Shown here piece by piece: positions 1-12,509 of a stretch of 64,000 bases of DNA (its first letter is position 1; each line of letters begins with the position of its first letter). Made by a program: the position numbers and the translations under genes. A model generated the notes under the pieces. That model worked only from the letters and a program-made list of their open reading frames with translations, did not search any database and was not told the origin of the DNA. Source of the DNA: Dryococelus australis (Eukaryota > Arthropoda > Insecta > Phasmatodea > Phasmatidae); contig CM056999.1 of the NCBI GenBank assembly GCA_029891345.1, forward strand, positions 25,641,418-25,705,417, in the 5' to 3' direction.

Positions 1-2389
1 GAGGGAATTTGGTGCCAATTAACCATTGGAGCTAGAATGTGGAAAGTCGGCCATCTATGGATGCATCTTCTTCTCCAGAGCATGGCTGTGACGTCAACCT
101 ACCACTATCTTCGACACTTGATCGGCTCAGGGGAAGTGTGCCACTTGCCGACACACCTCCCTCCACATCGTATCGTGCCTGCAGGTACCACCCCTACAGT
201 GCCACACTGTGCGGGTGTTTCCATTAGCCAAGAGCCAATGGCCTGGCAGAAACCATCTTCAACTTTCCGCATCAATGGCGCCGCACATCCACGTTGGTCG
301 TCAATGTCAAAATGGGTTTCAGTTTGTCATACAGACTTTATCAGGTAGACAATGTGATCAATTGGAAATTGTGGGTAAACCTGTCAGTTGCATTCCTGCC
401 TGGAATGATTAATCAGCACCCACTACATTTGCTCCAGCATCACTGCGATTGGCCCTGCACAATCGATGGCCAAAAGACACATGCCAGGGAACAGGAACTC
501 TCGACATTTCGTGCCCATAGTGTTTGATCCGATATCACAACAAATGCGCAATTGTAGACGACTGGAAGACACTGGATTACTATGACAAATGCGCTTTATG
601 CAGCAAATGTTTATCCATTAAGAAACACACGCCAACTGCAGTGATTCATTTTGCACCGCTGCCGAGCCAGCGTGAAGAGAATGAGCATGATCATCGGGCG
701 AATGGACACAGAAAAGTCGCAGTGTCACACCAGGTGAAAACCAGTGATCTTGTTTTCTCTCCAAGTATGAACAATCAACTACAACCATGTCGAGTACCAT
801 CAACAGTGCTACAGTCATCACTGCAGAATGTACTATGCGCAACACCAGGAACATTATGTGTTATGACAGCTGTAGTGCCCTATTCCGAAGCTCGGAGCAA
901 GTTGTTAGAGCGAAACATGCAGCTATTCTCTTCCACACCAATTTAGATGTTTGGAAATACTTCACCCCGTGGCCAGACGGAGAAATCAATATCGCGCACA
1001 GTGGAAGCCCTGCAGCTGCACACCATTCCGAGCAACAGATGGCTAACTCCAGCGCACTCAAGAGTACTGCAGCGGACTGCCGTATGCCGATGCAACCATT
1101 ATGTCCACCTCATCCCTGCAGATACTGCCCCATCACACAATATGAATGGCATAGGGGATGCCATAACCAGCCATGGAGAATTTGCCAGACAAGAAGGAAC
1201 ACAGTGGCACCATGTTACCAGGTGTGTGTCTGTGAACGTGTAGAACCAGTTCCCGTGCAGAGACAGGCAATTAACAACAACCAAGTGCTCACTGTGTGTG
1301 TAACAACAATGTGCACTGCACATGGACAGCAAAAGCCCAGTAGGACCGATACGCATTTCGCGCACAAAGCTTGTGCAAATGCCACCACAATGGCGGAAGA
1401 ATACACATTCGGTATGCATCAAAAACAGCGTTTAAGCCAGCAATTGAGCGTGTTAGTGCACCACATTGAATTTGAACATTGGGAAGTAAAGGTGTCTTGT
1501 TTAATGTGTAAACATTGCTCATCTCTCATGCGAACCACACGGCTTGTCCACGTTACGAAAATAAGTGCGAGCTCAGGCCAGCAGGGCCAAACAGAATGAA
1601 AACATTAATCCCACATCACTCATGCCTGTTATCAGGGAGTTGACAGTGCTGGTTTCATCAGCTATGTGTGTGAGTTTACGACCAGCCAATCTGATCGATC
1701 AGCCGTGCAGAAAGAGAGGGGCCGCGAGTCATCCCTCTATCTCCCTTCTCCACGACCGTGCTTCGCCAGTACAGATTTCCCATGGTTCGAAGGAGGAGAA
1801 TCCCACACCCCTCCTCCGCTCCTCATGTTCGTCACTCCAAACGTAACCACACCATGCATAAGTTTCACTGCTTCGCCAGTAACAGCAAGTACATCATCAC
1901 CACAGCATGTATCGATATTATGAAAGCACTGTGCCAAGCATGTCTCCAGCTGGGACACCGATGCCCAACATCCACAGGGGATCGAGTTGATGAAGCCACA
2001 TCTGCCAGCCTGCTAGTAAACATTCATTTTTTCTCTTACTATTGCATCATGATAATGGAGTACCACAAGATGTCATGCCCACCTCCTAAGACGAAACATG
2101 TATAGACATTCCAGAAGTACATGCAGCTGCGATGCCTGATGCCGAGATATCCACAGAAATCCCAGAGAGAGAAACTACAGGAAACCACATGGAATCGTAG
2201 ATGAACTGTCACTGAATGTCCTCCCCCCCTTTTATGTCATGCAAGATGCACCGCGAAGGCAATCTGTGACGTATGTTATTAGCATCTGATGGACCCGCCC
2301 ACTGCATACATGTCGTAGCTCAGCAAGAACCATCAAGCAATGAGTGAACAATCTCCAGTAGAGCCGTCTGGGGGGGGGGGCATGTGACA
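1..2389 (+). mobile_element. Degenerate internal region of an LTR retrotransposon (5' part outside window)
   Basis: No recognisable protein domain survives here; open frames are short and lack family motifs. Two things tie it to the LTR element at 47772-56196. Bases about 60-290 resemble the leader of that element (about 50045-50290), with shared words around the CATCTTCTT, GTGCCACCTG/GTGCCACTTG and CGGCAGG/CTGCAGG positions. The segment also runs straight into an LTR-like start at 2390 after a G-run (2371-2380) that could be the polypurine tract. I infer an internally deleted relative whose 5' LTR lies left of the window. A 270-codon open frame at 787-1599 has no motif I recognise and is probably chance. 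Confidence 0.4.
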
Positions 2390-4100
2390 TGTGCCACGTG
2401 TCTAACACCTACACCATTCACCACATCTGGGAGAACCCACCAAAACATCTCATCGCCACCTGCCTACAAGTAACTGCAGCCAGTGTGATGTGTGTGTGGA
2501 TGAGTACGAATCGAATAGACAAACTGTAGTATATGTACTTATGGTTATATGTTAATTTTTCTTGTGTGTCCCTATTGTGCGGTGTTATTTTTTTTGTCTT
2601 TTTATGTAATTTTACTTGCCATCAAAAGTAAATATCAGTGTTGGATTTATGTGACCACCGTCCGGAACACACCACATCGCGTGCACCAGTGCGATGTATG
2701 TGGTACATGTGTTGTGTTTTGCATTTTGATATAATATCGATTGTGCGATGCATTGTTATTTATTATTGTTAATAATTTTTAATAGTGTTTTATGTATATG
2801 TATGTTTAATAAATGTGTTGATATGTGCAACTGGCACTAAGGTAAACAATATTAACATAAATATTCTCAGCGTGGATTTGTTGTTTGCGCTGGCCTGCAT
2901 TACTTTCATTTAATAATCTCTCCAATTGAACAGTATAAGATACAGCACAAATTCTGGAGAAAGCCAGCATTGTGTTAAGTGGTTTATGAACTATAGATAC
3001 CAGTAACTTAACTTAGTGCCCACGTGTCAAAAAGCAGCCTAAAAATAATAACTGTTCTTTTTATGTTGAATTTATCATGCAGAGTATTTTAATTGTGTTG
3101 CAATAAATAAATAAAGGCTGTGTAGTTGAATGTAGAAGAATCCTGGCATGAGCAGACCCATGCACAAGAAAACTGCAATGCATCATTGTAAGGTTAGGGT
3201 CCTTTATACAGTAAGTTATAGTTTACATTTTTTATATATTTTATATTTTTTTGTAATATTCAAGAGAGCTTTATTATTTAATGTTTAATGTGTCACATAT
3301 TCTTTTATGTCACGATCAACAACTCGATTTCATTAATTATTTTTGTTAGAATAAATTGTTGACCATGTGACAATGCTGCGATTGCTGGTGTCAGGGAGCA
3401 GGCACCCCACTTCCATTTGAGACAGTATCATCTTGGTTACCACGTGAGACGGACGTACATCGCGTGTACTCCCTGGACACTTCACCTTTTGTACCACCCA
3501 TGGTGTTTTTCGATAGTTCACATAATTCAGGAACCTTTCGGTTTTTCTTTAACTCGGGGAGTGAGCCATCTCACAGCCCAGTATGCCAGTAAATGGACAT
3601 TGCATAAATACTTTAAATTTCCAAGTAGTCACTTTGCCCCCTTTTTAATTGTAGCATGTACCCTGCTTAAATGGGGCAACATGTGTAAGTGCTCCTTCGG
3701 AATGTAATGAAATAAATAAGTAAAACACGTGAATTGGTGGATTATTATTTATTTCACCAGCCACTTTATGACCATTTCAGTGGTAAAACGTATTTTCTTT
3801 TAAGGCGTAATTTGGCACTTTAACAGCCCCAGGAGTGAGTACTTACATATGAATGTAGCTCAGATAACCTTCACTAGGCCAGAGGCTTGGATATCTCAAG
3901 GATATATTTTCTGCAATTTATATAAGTTACATCGTCGAATATCGAGGGTGCCACATGCAGGCCTTTGCCACACGACTCATCTTTACTTGTGCTCTCAGCT
4001 GAGAATTCTGACGCCCACCCGGAACAATTATGTTAGTATTCTTTACCCAGTCCACATAACCTTCTTTCCTCGATGGTCCAGCCACCTACTCAATGTCAGA
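2390..4100 (+). repeat. LTR-like sequence (3' LTR of the element at 1-2389)
   Basis: It begins TGTGCCACGTGTC, close to the TGTGCCATGTCCC start of the LTR at 54351. Inside, 3390-3590 matches the LTR interior at 48870-49030 and 55440-55610: 'atcttggttaccacgtgag', a shared cacttcacc word and 'ggggagtgagccatctcac'. The end segment (about 3840-4090) has the family's closing motifs: gccacacgactcatct, a TGCTCTCAGCTGAGAA-like word and 'cataaccttctttcctcgatgg'. AATAAATAAG near 3711 could serve for polyadenylation. The exact 3' end is not defined because the CA terminus is ambiguous. Confidence 0.5.
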
Positions 4101-5075
4101 GTTATGAGAGATTTTCGTGTGATGCGGGAAAAGTAAGGTAAGTTCTACAGTAAATTTTCCAGGGCACGATACGACATGTGCAGCTCAGCACTAGTTCATT
4201 CACGACGTATCGTTTCTCTAGCACTATAGTATACACTTCAACATAGGAAAGTTTTAGTGTCACGCAGTGCCCCAATGTTAGTTGTGCTGCATAATTTCTT
4301 AAATAAGGGTCAGTGTTTGTTTTTTAATGGCCATTTCAAATATTAAGAGTGATATGTTTTGTTTTGTAATTTTTAGTATTATCCAGTGTAGCATGTATTA
4401 AGGTAGGCAAATTTGTAAGCCTTCATTCCACATCATGCATGCAGTGCACTAGTACAACCGTCGAGAATGCCACTTGTGTATTATCCTGTATCTTGTCATA
4501 ATATTATCAGTGTCACGTAACGTGTGTTGATGATGCACACTATGTGTTTGTGTTTATATTTACAATGTTGTTGTTAAGGGTTATGGGTTGTAGGTTACAT
4601 TTTGACAGTTGTGTTTGTTGTGATAATGGTGATATGTTTCCCTTCCTGCACTAGAGTGCACCTCCTAGGGCGCGTGATGTGCTATACTACAGGAAGCCTA
4701 ATCTATAAAAATAGAAGGTAATTGATTGGGTTGTGCATTGATGTTTGCCAATAGAATCACCGCATGCACAGTGTTACAGTATTTGTAAATAAATAATATT
4801 GCTAGTGTGATGTCATGTGTATTGAGAATGCATCGTATGCTTTTGTTTACATTTTCATGTTGACATTTTAACATAGCATTTCAGGCTCAGATTGTTTTGA
4901 GATTTGCCAGTTCAAATGTAATGTGTGTTTTTATAATGTAATTTCTTACAACCCAATGATGTAAGTTTGTCAAGGTATTGCCTGGCAAATATTTAGATTT
5001 ACCATGTGTTATTTTAAGTTGTATAATTGTCCTAGTGTAGAAGTGTTATGTTTGTGTGCGAAGGGGTTCGAACCC
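4101..5075. other. Non-coding, LTR-like AT/GT-rich sequence
   Basis: No open frame with a recognisable domain. Composition and short motifs (TTAATTTTTAG-type stretches, TGTGTTTATATTT near 4550, paired CACTAGAGTGCAC near 4651) resemble the interior of the surrounding LTRs, so I read it as further LTR-derived DNA from an older, interrupted copy. Confidence 0.3.
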
Positions 5076-5078
5076 TAA

Positions 5079-5647
5079 GGAGCGTTTGCACCAACATCGC
5101 CCCGATCCGAGATGAAATTATCCTATCTCCGAAATAGGATCCAGTTTGATCTGGATTCCAATTCCAAAGTGTTGCACCAACAAAATTTCATGATTTTGAA
5201 TGGCCGATTCTTCGATCTTGGTTCCAAAGTGGGAGATCAATATTAATTATGAGACAAATTTTCCTATTGGTTCGTAATATATGACGTCATGGAAGTAGGC
5301 TTATTTTTCAATATAGCTATAACTAGATGTGCAATGTTTTATCTGTTTGAAGTGAATTATCGTTGTGTGTATTTTACTGAATAATATTCAAGTGTGTATA
5401 TTGTTATCGTAATTTCCCAAGAAAACAATCGACAGTAGTCCTATCTGTTAGCGTATTTTTAAACTACATTTGTCGACGATGGCTGCTGATTTCAGATCGA
5501 GGTTTGGGACTGCCAATTTCGGTGGATCGAAATGAACTTCATCTCGATCTCAGTCCAGCTCTGAGCTCGATTGGTGCAACAGTTTTCTGTGCCGATCTTT
5601 GATACGATCTCAGGTAGAGATTCGAACAATTATGGTGCAACCGGCCC
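5079..5647. mobile_element. PIF/Harbinger-type MITE (569 bp, TAA target duplication)
   Basis: The left end reads GGAGCGTTTGCACCAACATCG. The reverse complement of the right end reads GGGCCGGTTGCACCATAATTG, an imperfect terminal inverted repeat with identical TTGCACCA cores. It is flanked by TAA at 5076-5078 and TAA at 5648-5650, the 3 bp TWA-type duplication expected of PIF/Harbinger elements. There is no transposase frame inside. The interior is rich in GATC-containing words (GATCTCGATCT, CGATCTTGG), so the two halves are partly self-complementary. A non-autonomous element is the best reading. The insertion lies inside LTR-derived DNA and is therefore younger than it. Confidence 0.7.
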
Positions 5648-5650
5648 TAA

Positions 5651-6196
5651 GTCATCTCAGAGTAACTCATGTCAGATAACGTGATGGCACAATGTCACGA
5701 ATATTATGTAGGAATTTATAAGACGCTTCAATAACATATACCACTCATCTATCAATAACCCTACACAGGGAAATAGTAATTTCAGTATTGAATACTAGCC
5801 ATGCCAGTATTCTGAATCAGGTTAGTGACAACCAGTAGATGCACCCGGCAATCTAGCTGGCATGTGGCCACATAACCTCAAAATATAGTCAATTTGAGGG
5901 CAAGAGTGTTTCGTGTTTTTCTTGTATTCGTAATGTGATTTAACAGGTATGAAATGTATTATACAATATTAGGTTTGATATGGGACAGTTCCTATTGAGC
6001 TCCAGCTCTAGTTAGAGAAGTAGAAAGTTGAGGTTATGGTGATTGTGGTAACACTGACCCCACAAAGTATTTTCAAACAAGATAATTACTAATTAATGCA
6101 AGGGTTTTCATGCATTAGCCTTCACGTGCATCATCATCAATCACTTCATTGGTATAATTTTCATTTATATGTTTTTGACAAATAATTGACGTGGAC
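5651..6196. other. Non-coding stretch between MITE and next LTR-like start
   Basis: No frame or RNA gene is recognisable. It probably continues the LTR-derived DNA interrupted by the MITE. Confidence 0.3.
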
Positions 6197-8100
6197 TGTG
6201 TCCCCCACCCTTAAGCCCATTCTACATGCCGCCATCTGAGAGCTGCCACAACCATTCTGTACCACATGGGGCGTTGTAGTCGAAGCCACCATCCTGCATG
6301 TGTACATGAAAGAATATAGTGTAATGCAGTTCAGTGTGAAGTGTTGTGTTTATTTTGTTTTGTTCCAGGGTAATCGTTATGAGACGTAAATTCAGTTGTC
6401 ATATTGCCCTTGCGATACGGCATATGTGCCATCATTTGGTTTTGCAGTGTTTATGTTTGCAGTGCTATGTTTAATTTTTAGGGTATTATTATTGTTATTA
6501 TTGAATTAAACAAGAGTGTTGTCATGATATCGCCCGTGCGACCCAGCACACATGTTACTGTTTTGATTTTTGTAGTAGTATTTATGTTTTATTCCAATGC
6601 AAATGTAATGTTGTGTATTATTACAATTATTATTTTCCCCATGTAATTTCACCCAACGAGTAAGTACTGAGACAAACAGCCTCTTTATTTATTTATCTGA
6701 AGGGCCATGTGTGTTAATAATATTTGTAGCAGTATTAAGGTGTAAAATATGTCACGTGCCATAATGGCCTGTGTGCTGAGCATGCCCTCTAGAGTGGACG
6801 TTGGGAATAGACACATGCAGAGTGCAAATTACCGTAGTAATGAAGTGCTGATATTATTTACCTTTTAATGACATCTGAATTATGTGCCGAAAGTCACTAG
6901 AACAAAACGGATAAAACCTAACCTCACAGACAGTATTGAAATTCTGGCCAGTACTGGTAACACTGAATGTTCGGCGAGTAAACCGACCGGTACACTTGGT
7001 GTGTCCGACCACGTGGCTGGTAATTTTTAAAGTGTAATAAAGTTTATTGTATGTATTTTCGAGGGTTATGACTAGTTATAAGATGTTTTGCTATTAATGT
7101 TACATGTAGGAAAATACTAGTTGAGAGGGGGAAGAAGCCCAGATCTTATAAACTGCCTGAATCCAACCCCCAAAAATTGAGGATAGTTTAACCCTCATGT
7201 AGAGAGGTCGAACGGAGTTTTATTTCTGGAAAATATTATATAGTTGATTTGTTGACTATTCTAAAAGTGCATTTTAATGTTTACATCCCATCAGCATCAC
7301 GGCTAATCACTTCAATTCATTTTCCATTTTTATACTAATTCTACAAGTCACATACCATGTTGGTGGCAGTTGCAGCCAATGAGAGGGTCCTTAACCCAAA
7401 TGCCATGTTATGGTACTCTGGACAATTCATGTTGTCTTTACCAATTATCTTTAATTTCTGTTGATAATGTAGTATGACTGGAACTATTTTATCTTTTGCT
7501 CGCCTGGAGTCAGCGCCGCCTCACAGCTCGGCCGTATTGTACACGGCCGGGATGATTTTATTACCGTAACTTAATGTAGGCTCACAGATTTTTTATACAG
7601 TGCAGGAGCTCGCCTCGCTTTATTGGCGACCCGTTCATGTAAGTGTTCTGTATAGAGGAAGTAAATTAAATAAACCATGTGACTGGTTAATCTCATTGAT
7701 CATTTAATTCAGCTGCTTCTCGGCTACATATGGCAACCTTAATCTAAATTGACTATGCAAATAATAATGGCGTTGGGAGGCCACAACAGCCCACTTATAC
7801 ATGTGTATTAGTGTCTGGGGGAAGGAGAACATACCCCACTAGACCAGGCACCATTGGATGCACCTCTATAGAGATCATTTTCATTTTGGGGAGTAAGCAT
7901 GGTAACCACTTGGTTGCCCCTTCATGTCTATCAGATGGGTGACTAACAGGAAGACTACATGGGCCGTCGGCCATCACGACCCCAACCTACTCTCATGCTC
8001 CCTAGCATTGGCCCCCATTTCCCAGAATTTTTATAGAAGTCTTTAAATTTTTCCCATAACCTTTCCCTGGAGTCTTTCCGCCCATATAATCGCATGATGT
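6197..8100 (+). repeat. Solo LTR-like sequence
   Basis: It begins TGTGTCCCCCACCC, with GCCGCCATCTGAGAGCTGCC downstream, similar in layout to the LTR start at 2390. The last ~450 bases (7600-8050) carry the family's end module: an AGTAAATTAAATAAA-type polyadenylation region near 7662, CAGCTGCTTCTCGGC, GGCCGTCGGCCATCACGACC near 7960 and 'cataacctttccctgg' near 8058. No internal coding region accompanies it, so it looks like a solo or truncated LTR. Boundaries are approximate. Confidence 0.4.
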
Positions 8101-8154
8101 GTGGCCGTAATATTCAACATAACCATATAGGTCTTGTGCCATTTTTATAAGTTT

Positions 8155-8600
8155 AAGTGCTCGCCTACTTTAATGGCGAAAATCACTATGTAAGTACCTC
8201 CTACAAGAGGAATGAGATGAATAAATTAAGTAGTGTGAGAATTCAATTTTATTTATCCGGTCACTTCTCGGCCTCTTAAACCGATGACAAAACCATTTAA
8301 GGCTTAAGGTGGCCTAAAACAACCTGTCGGGAGTGAGTATGAGCATCAGGGGGAAGCTCGGATAACCCTCACTAGTCGAGGCATATCTGGATATTGTGAG
8401 TATGTACTTATGCAATGTCAACAACTACAACTTCAGAGATATAGGTCATCGAGGGGCCACTTAGATCGTCGGCCACACGACCCAACTATATCTTGTGCTC
8501 TACACTGAAGGGAGCTGGTGCCCGCCTGGAAGAAAAGTGGTAATTTTCTTATCCTATCCACATAACCATATTCCTCGATGATTGAGCCTAAGTGCACGAG
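8155..8600 (+). repeat. Second copy of the LTR 3'-end module
   Basis: This ~440 bp segment repeats the order seen at 7600-8090: GTGCTCGCCTACTTTAATGG, AATGAGATGAATAAATTAAG, GGTCACTTCTCGGCC, GATCGTCGGCCACACGACC and 'cataaccatattcctcgatg'. It is closer to the end module at 3840-4090 than to 7600-8090, which suggests a separate LTR fragment joined here by nested insertion or recombination. Confidence 0.45.
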
Positions 8601-9765
8601 ACGTCAAATACAAGGAATTAATAAATAATAATTCAATGAACACAAGGACATTCCATTTTCACAAGGGAAATGCCTTGTACTACAACTTACATTATGTGTA
8701 GTAAAACAAGACTACCTTTTGTAATAATACAAATATATGTTATGCAGATTTTACAAGAAAAATGTTTGTATTTTTACAAAGGATTGTCTTGGCAACTTAA
8801 CAATTGTTTTTATAATGAATATACCTACAAACTAATTTGTTGTTATTTGATTATGAAAAAGACATTTGTTTCATTTTAGGAGTTCTATTGTTGTGTTAAG
8901 AGATTGAGATGGCTCTGAACAACGAGGTCTTAAGGGCTGATTCAAGAGTTCTGTGTAGTTAGGAAATAGTTAATGAGTAATGTGGTCTGGTTTTTCTTTA
9001 ATTGTCATTTTATTTAGAATATTTGAGTTGTTTTAAGTGTTTTATGTTGTTCAAACTTGCAATATATTTCTTTTTGCATGCAACTATACGTTATACCACC
9101 CACAGTTTTTTTCACAAACAGCTAAATACGGTTTTACATTTTGGATTGAGTGTCCACCATTTTGCTGATGCTCGTGGGTCAGTACATTACAAACATTTCT
9201 TGAGGTGTGATACAAACACGGCCCTTGTAGTTTTACAAATTAGTAGTTTTACAAGAGATATCTTTGAACTATTATAAACATTTGTATAATTATAAATAAT
9301 TTCTCAGTAAAAGTTAAAAATTGTTTTTACGGTGTAGAGTAATAAGTAAGGAATAGTTGTAATTTTAATGTTGTAGTAACTATTTCATACAGTGTTTGTA
9401 TGTAGGCTGTTCACGGTTATCTGAGTACAATTGTAAAACGAACCTTTGAGAAATGTCACTGCACTGCCTCTAACTGCTGCATATATTGTAACAGGCACAC
9501 TGGCTGGCATGTCTCCAGTAATGCTGGTGACAATGGAGGGAAAGAAGATTATTTCAAGTCTTTAATGCGCATTAGGCCGAAATCCTCATGCATACAACAT
9601 ATGAGTCTTTTTCTCATCGACATGGATCTCGACACCTAAGAATGACGATGAGAGCTGCCAGGAATCTCATTTACCCACAACTTACCTCACTGATGTATCA
9701 TACAAAGTTAACCGACAACTCTATAGTCCACACAAAATACCCTATCGCCATCACACCAACCATAC
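8601..9765. other. Gene-free AT-rich interval
   Basis: No open frame with a domain. Words such as TTTTACAA recur between 8700 and 9260, giving a weakly repetitive texture. I cannot assign it to an element. Confidence 0.3.
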
Positions 9766-9848
9766 CAATCAAACATATGGGCCATACCGATGAAACATAT
9801 GGATCATACCGATGAACCATATGCGCCATTACCATGGTTCGTCGGTAT
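9766..9848. repeat. 22 bp tandem repeat leading into a 15 bp stem hairpin
   Basis: Three imperfect 22 bp units of the type AACATATGGRYCATACCGATG run from about 9770 to 9820. The last unit forms one arm of an inverted repeat: 9806-9820 (ATACCGATGAACCAT) pairs with 9834-9848 (ATGGTTCGTCGGTAT) with one mismatch and a 13-base loop. No coding context. It may be an end of an unrecognised element or a fold-back product of the minisatellite. Confidence 0.6.
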
Positions 9849-10865
9849 GGTTCGTAGGCATTGCCAGTATTGGAGTTATTATGGTAGTTTGCGAGGACTG
9901 TAAATGGTCGGTGTGGTTGTTACGAGAAGTCAGTCAGTGAGGTCAGTTGTCATTAGCTGACATGCTGGGTGACTCTCATCGCATTATGTAACCTCAGGTG
10001 TCGTGATATACATCGCTAATGAAATATTCCTTGGTTTAAAGCATGAAAGCTTCGTCCTTATGAGAGGTCATTTCTATGGTTGACCAAAAGAGTAATCTGA
10101 ACAATGCTCTCTCAGCCTATTGAATAAAAATGAAACAAACACGGCACCATAGAGGACTGAATCGCTAAACATGTATGCTACTGTGACGACATGTACCAAC
10201 GAAAACATATCAATATGGTCGGTGACACTAACACTTTCTAATGTCAAAGGTAATAAACATATGACAAACGAATCTGGAAGTGGGAGGGTGGTTGTGTATC
10301 GAAGCATTACAAGACAGAAGCAGGGAAAGATGGTAAACAGGGGGCGTGGCTCTATAATTGGGCAAACATAGGTGGTGCTTCAGTTGTTTGCAGGCTACCG
10401 ACTTGACAATATGTATGTTAATACTTGAAACATTATTATTAGAAATGTGCAATATTCGCGTTATTATTTGGGGACATATTAAACTTGAAACATATATAAC
10501 TTTGCCTTTGTCATTAGACCATTCTTGATGTGACACATCCTGTGTGACACTGCACCAATAAAGGAACACTTCACAATTGTGTGACTTAATCACATGTAGT
10601 TCAGTCAGAGAGTAAGTGTCATCTATGTAGCAGCCAATGGAGAAACGACACTGGCTCTTATTCATACAGTACTGTGAAGTTCAGCCTGATGCGAATAATA
10701 ACGCGAATCTTGCATGTCCCTAGTTATTATTGTTTAAATTTTTTTATCTCTTTAATAATTATTTTTTGCATTTTTCGAGTCTTTTAGAATTCGAAATTAT
10801 TCTTCAATTTCCTGGAATCATTTTGTATTGTTGGTTTTATGAAGTTAGTAAAAGAATTATGTAGG
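9849..10865. other. Gene-free interval with a short dispersed inverted repeat
   Basis: No recognisable gene. ATTCGCGTTATTATTTGGGG near 10456 is repeated inverted near 10689-10715 (GCGAATAATAACGCGAAT then ATGTCCC), about 230 bp apart. This could mark an unrecognised fold-back element. Confidence 0.3.
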
Positions 10866-11459
10866 TTCTGATATATCGGCACCTGGCACAGGAGCCAGGT
10901 GCTGGGAGTTCGCCATGTTGTCACGTCATCACTCCACCACTTTTCCCCTCCTTTCCCTAAAAATTTCCCTTCTTCATTCAAAATCGACAAAATTTCCTTA
11001 AAAAATTTCCTTATTATCCCATTTGCAAGAAACGTCTACCCAAGAAAAGTACCAATTTTCTTGGAGCAGGTGAGATGGACCAATGTTTTCCAGCCAGAAA
11101 AGCAGGACTTAGCACCCATGAAATTCGACCTTTGACCCAAAAATACAAAAATTTCCAAAAAAAAACTATAAGAAATATTTAAAAAGTATTAAAATATTAT
11201 AAAAAACGATTTTAATCTGTATTAATTTAAAATTTAATTTCCTCAGGTTTCCCATCACCCCCCCCCCCCTCAACCAAACAAATTAGTCGGCAGGCATCCA
11301 CCCCCTCACCTTAAGCCTATATCCAGTCAGCCATCTTGGTGCTGTCAACAATTGTAGTATCGTAATTGGTTGCATGTGACTATTACCTTGAAAACATAGC
11401 CCTGAATGAGCTCGAAAACAAAGAATTGAGAATTAATGCATAAAAGTCAACATGCGTAT

Positions 11460-12345
11460 TATGTTACAGACCACTACCACTATAGTGGAAGCAAGTGACC
11501 TAATCTTCATCCTGTGACCTCGAATGACTAAGAAAACAGAAGCTCGAGAATACTTAAATTCAACTAGCATATCAAGTTACAGACAACCACCACCATATTT
11601 GATTCCAGTTACCTTGACACTGACCCCTTGACATTGAATGACCTTGAAAAACTCGAGAAAAAAGACGTAATAGTCAACAAGCATATTTTGTTAAATACCC
11701 TTACCATTATATTGGAAGCAGGTGACCTTGACCCCGAGACATTGAATAACCATTAAAACCAAAACTCGAAAGCATACATAAAAGTCTACAAGCATATCAC
11801 ATTGCAAAACACTACCACTATTTTGGAAGCCAGTGAACTTCACCTTGACCTCGTGACATAGAATGACCTTGAAAAACCAAAACTCGAGAAAAAATACATA
11901 ACTCAACAAGCATGTTACGTTACAGACAACTACCACTATATTTAAAGCCAGTGACCTTGACCCCATTACCATGAATGATCTTGAAAACAATATCTCGAAA
12001 AAATACATACAAGTGAACAAGCATATTACATTTCAGACCACTACCACCATATTGGAAGCCAGCGACCTTGAATCTATGACCGTAAATAAACATGAAAACA
12101 AAAACTAATAAAAAGTCAGGAAACATATGACATAGACTAATAACACCATATCAGATGCAAGTGACCTGGACCTTGACCCCATGAACATGAATGACCTTGA
12201 GAACAAAAACTGTAGAAGAACATATAAACTTCAACAAGTATATTATGTTACTGACTACTACCACCATATTGGATGCAGGTAACCTTGACCATGACCCCAT
12301 GCCATTAAATGACCTTGAAAACAAAGTCTCGAAAAACCCTTGACT
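11460..12345 (+). repeat. ~115 bp tandem array rich in TGACCTTGA
   Basis: About eight diverged units start with words like GTTACAGACCACTACC (near 11463, 11575, 11690, 11801, 11920, 12029, 12131 and 12247), so spacing is 102-119 bp. Each unit has an 'ATTGGAAGCAGGTGACCTTGACC' type core, split here as ATTGGAAGC and GTGACCTTGACC, and an ATGACCTTGAAAAC word. Exact TGACCTTGA occurs at 11639, 11723, 11864, 11952, 12192 and 12310. The reverse complement, TCAAGGTCA, is the extended half-site bound by FTZ-F1/SF-1 and ERR nuclear receptors; occupancy here is speculation. Confidence 0.8.
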
Positions 12346-12509
12346 CCTGGCGTAATACACAATAACTCGAGACCAATGACCCATTACCATATTACCCAAG
12401 ACAACTGACCAATTTGTGACCTATTAATGACCCATAAAAACCCATAATTACCCAATATGCCCCCTAACATCTCATTAATGTCCCCTGAGACACACAATGA
12501 CCACTAATT

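Noticed and set aside
787..1599. 270-codon open frame on the plus strand
   Set aside because: No domain, no motif, Cys/His-rich by chance composition, overlapped by other frames of similar length; lies in degenerate retrotransposon DNA.
11460..12345. CRISPR-like array
   Set aside because: Units are ~115 bp, diverged and contiguous with no constant repeat/unique spacer alternation; eukaryotic context.
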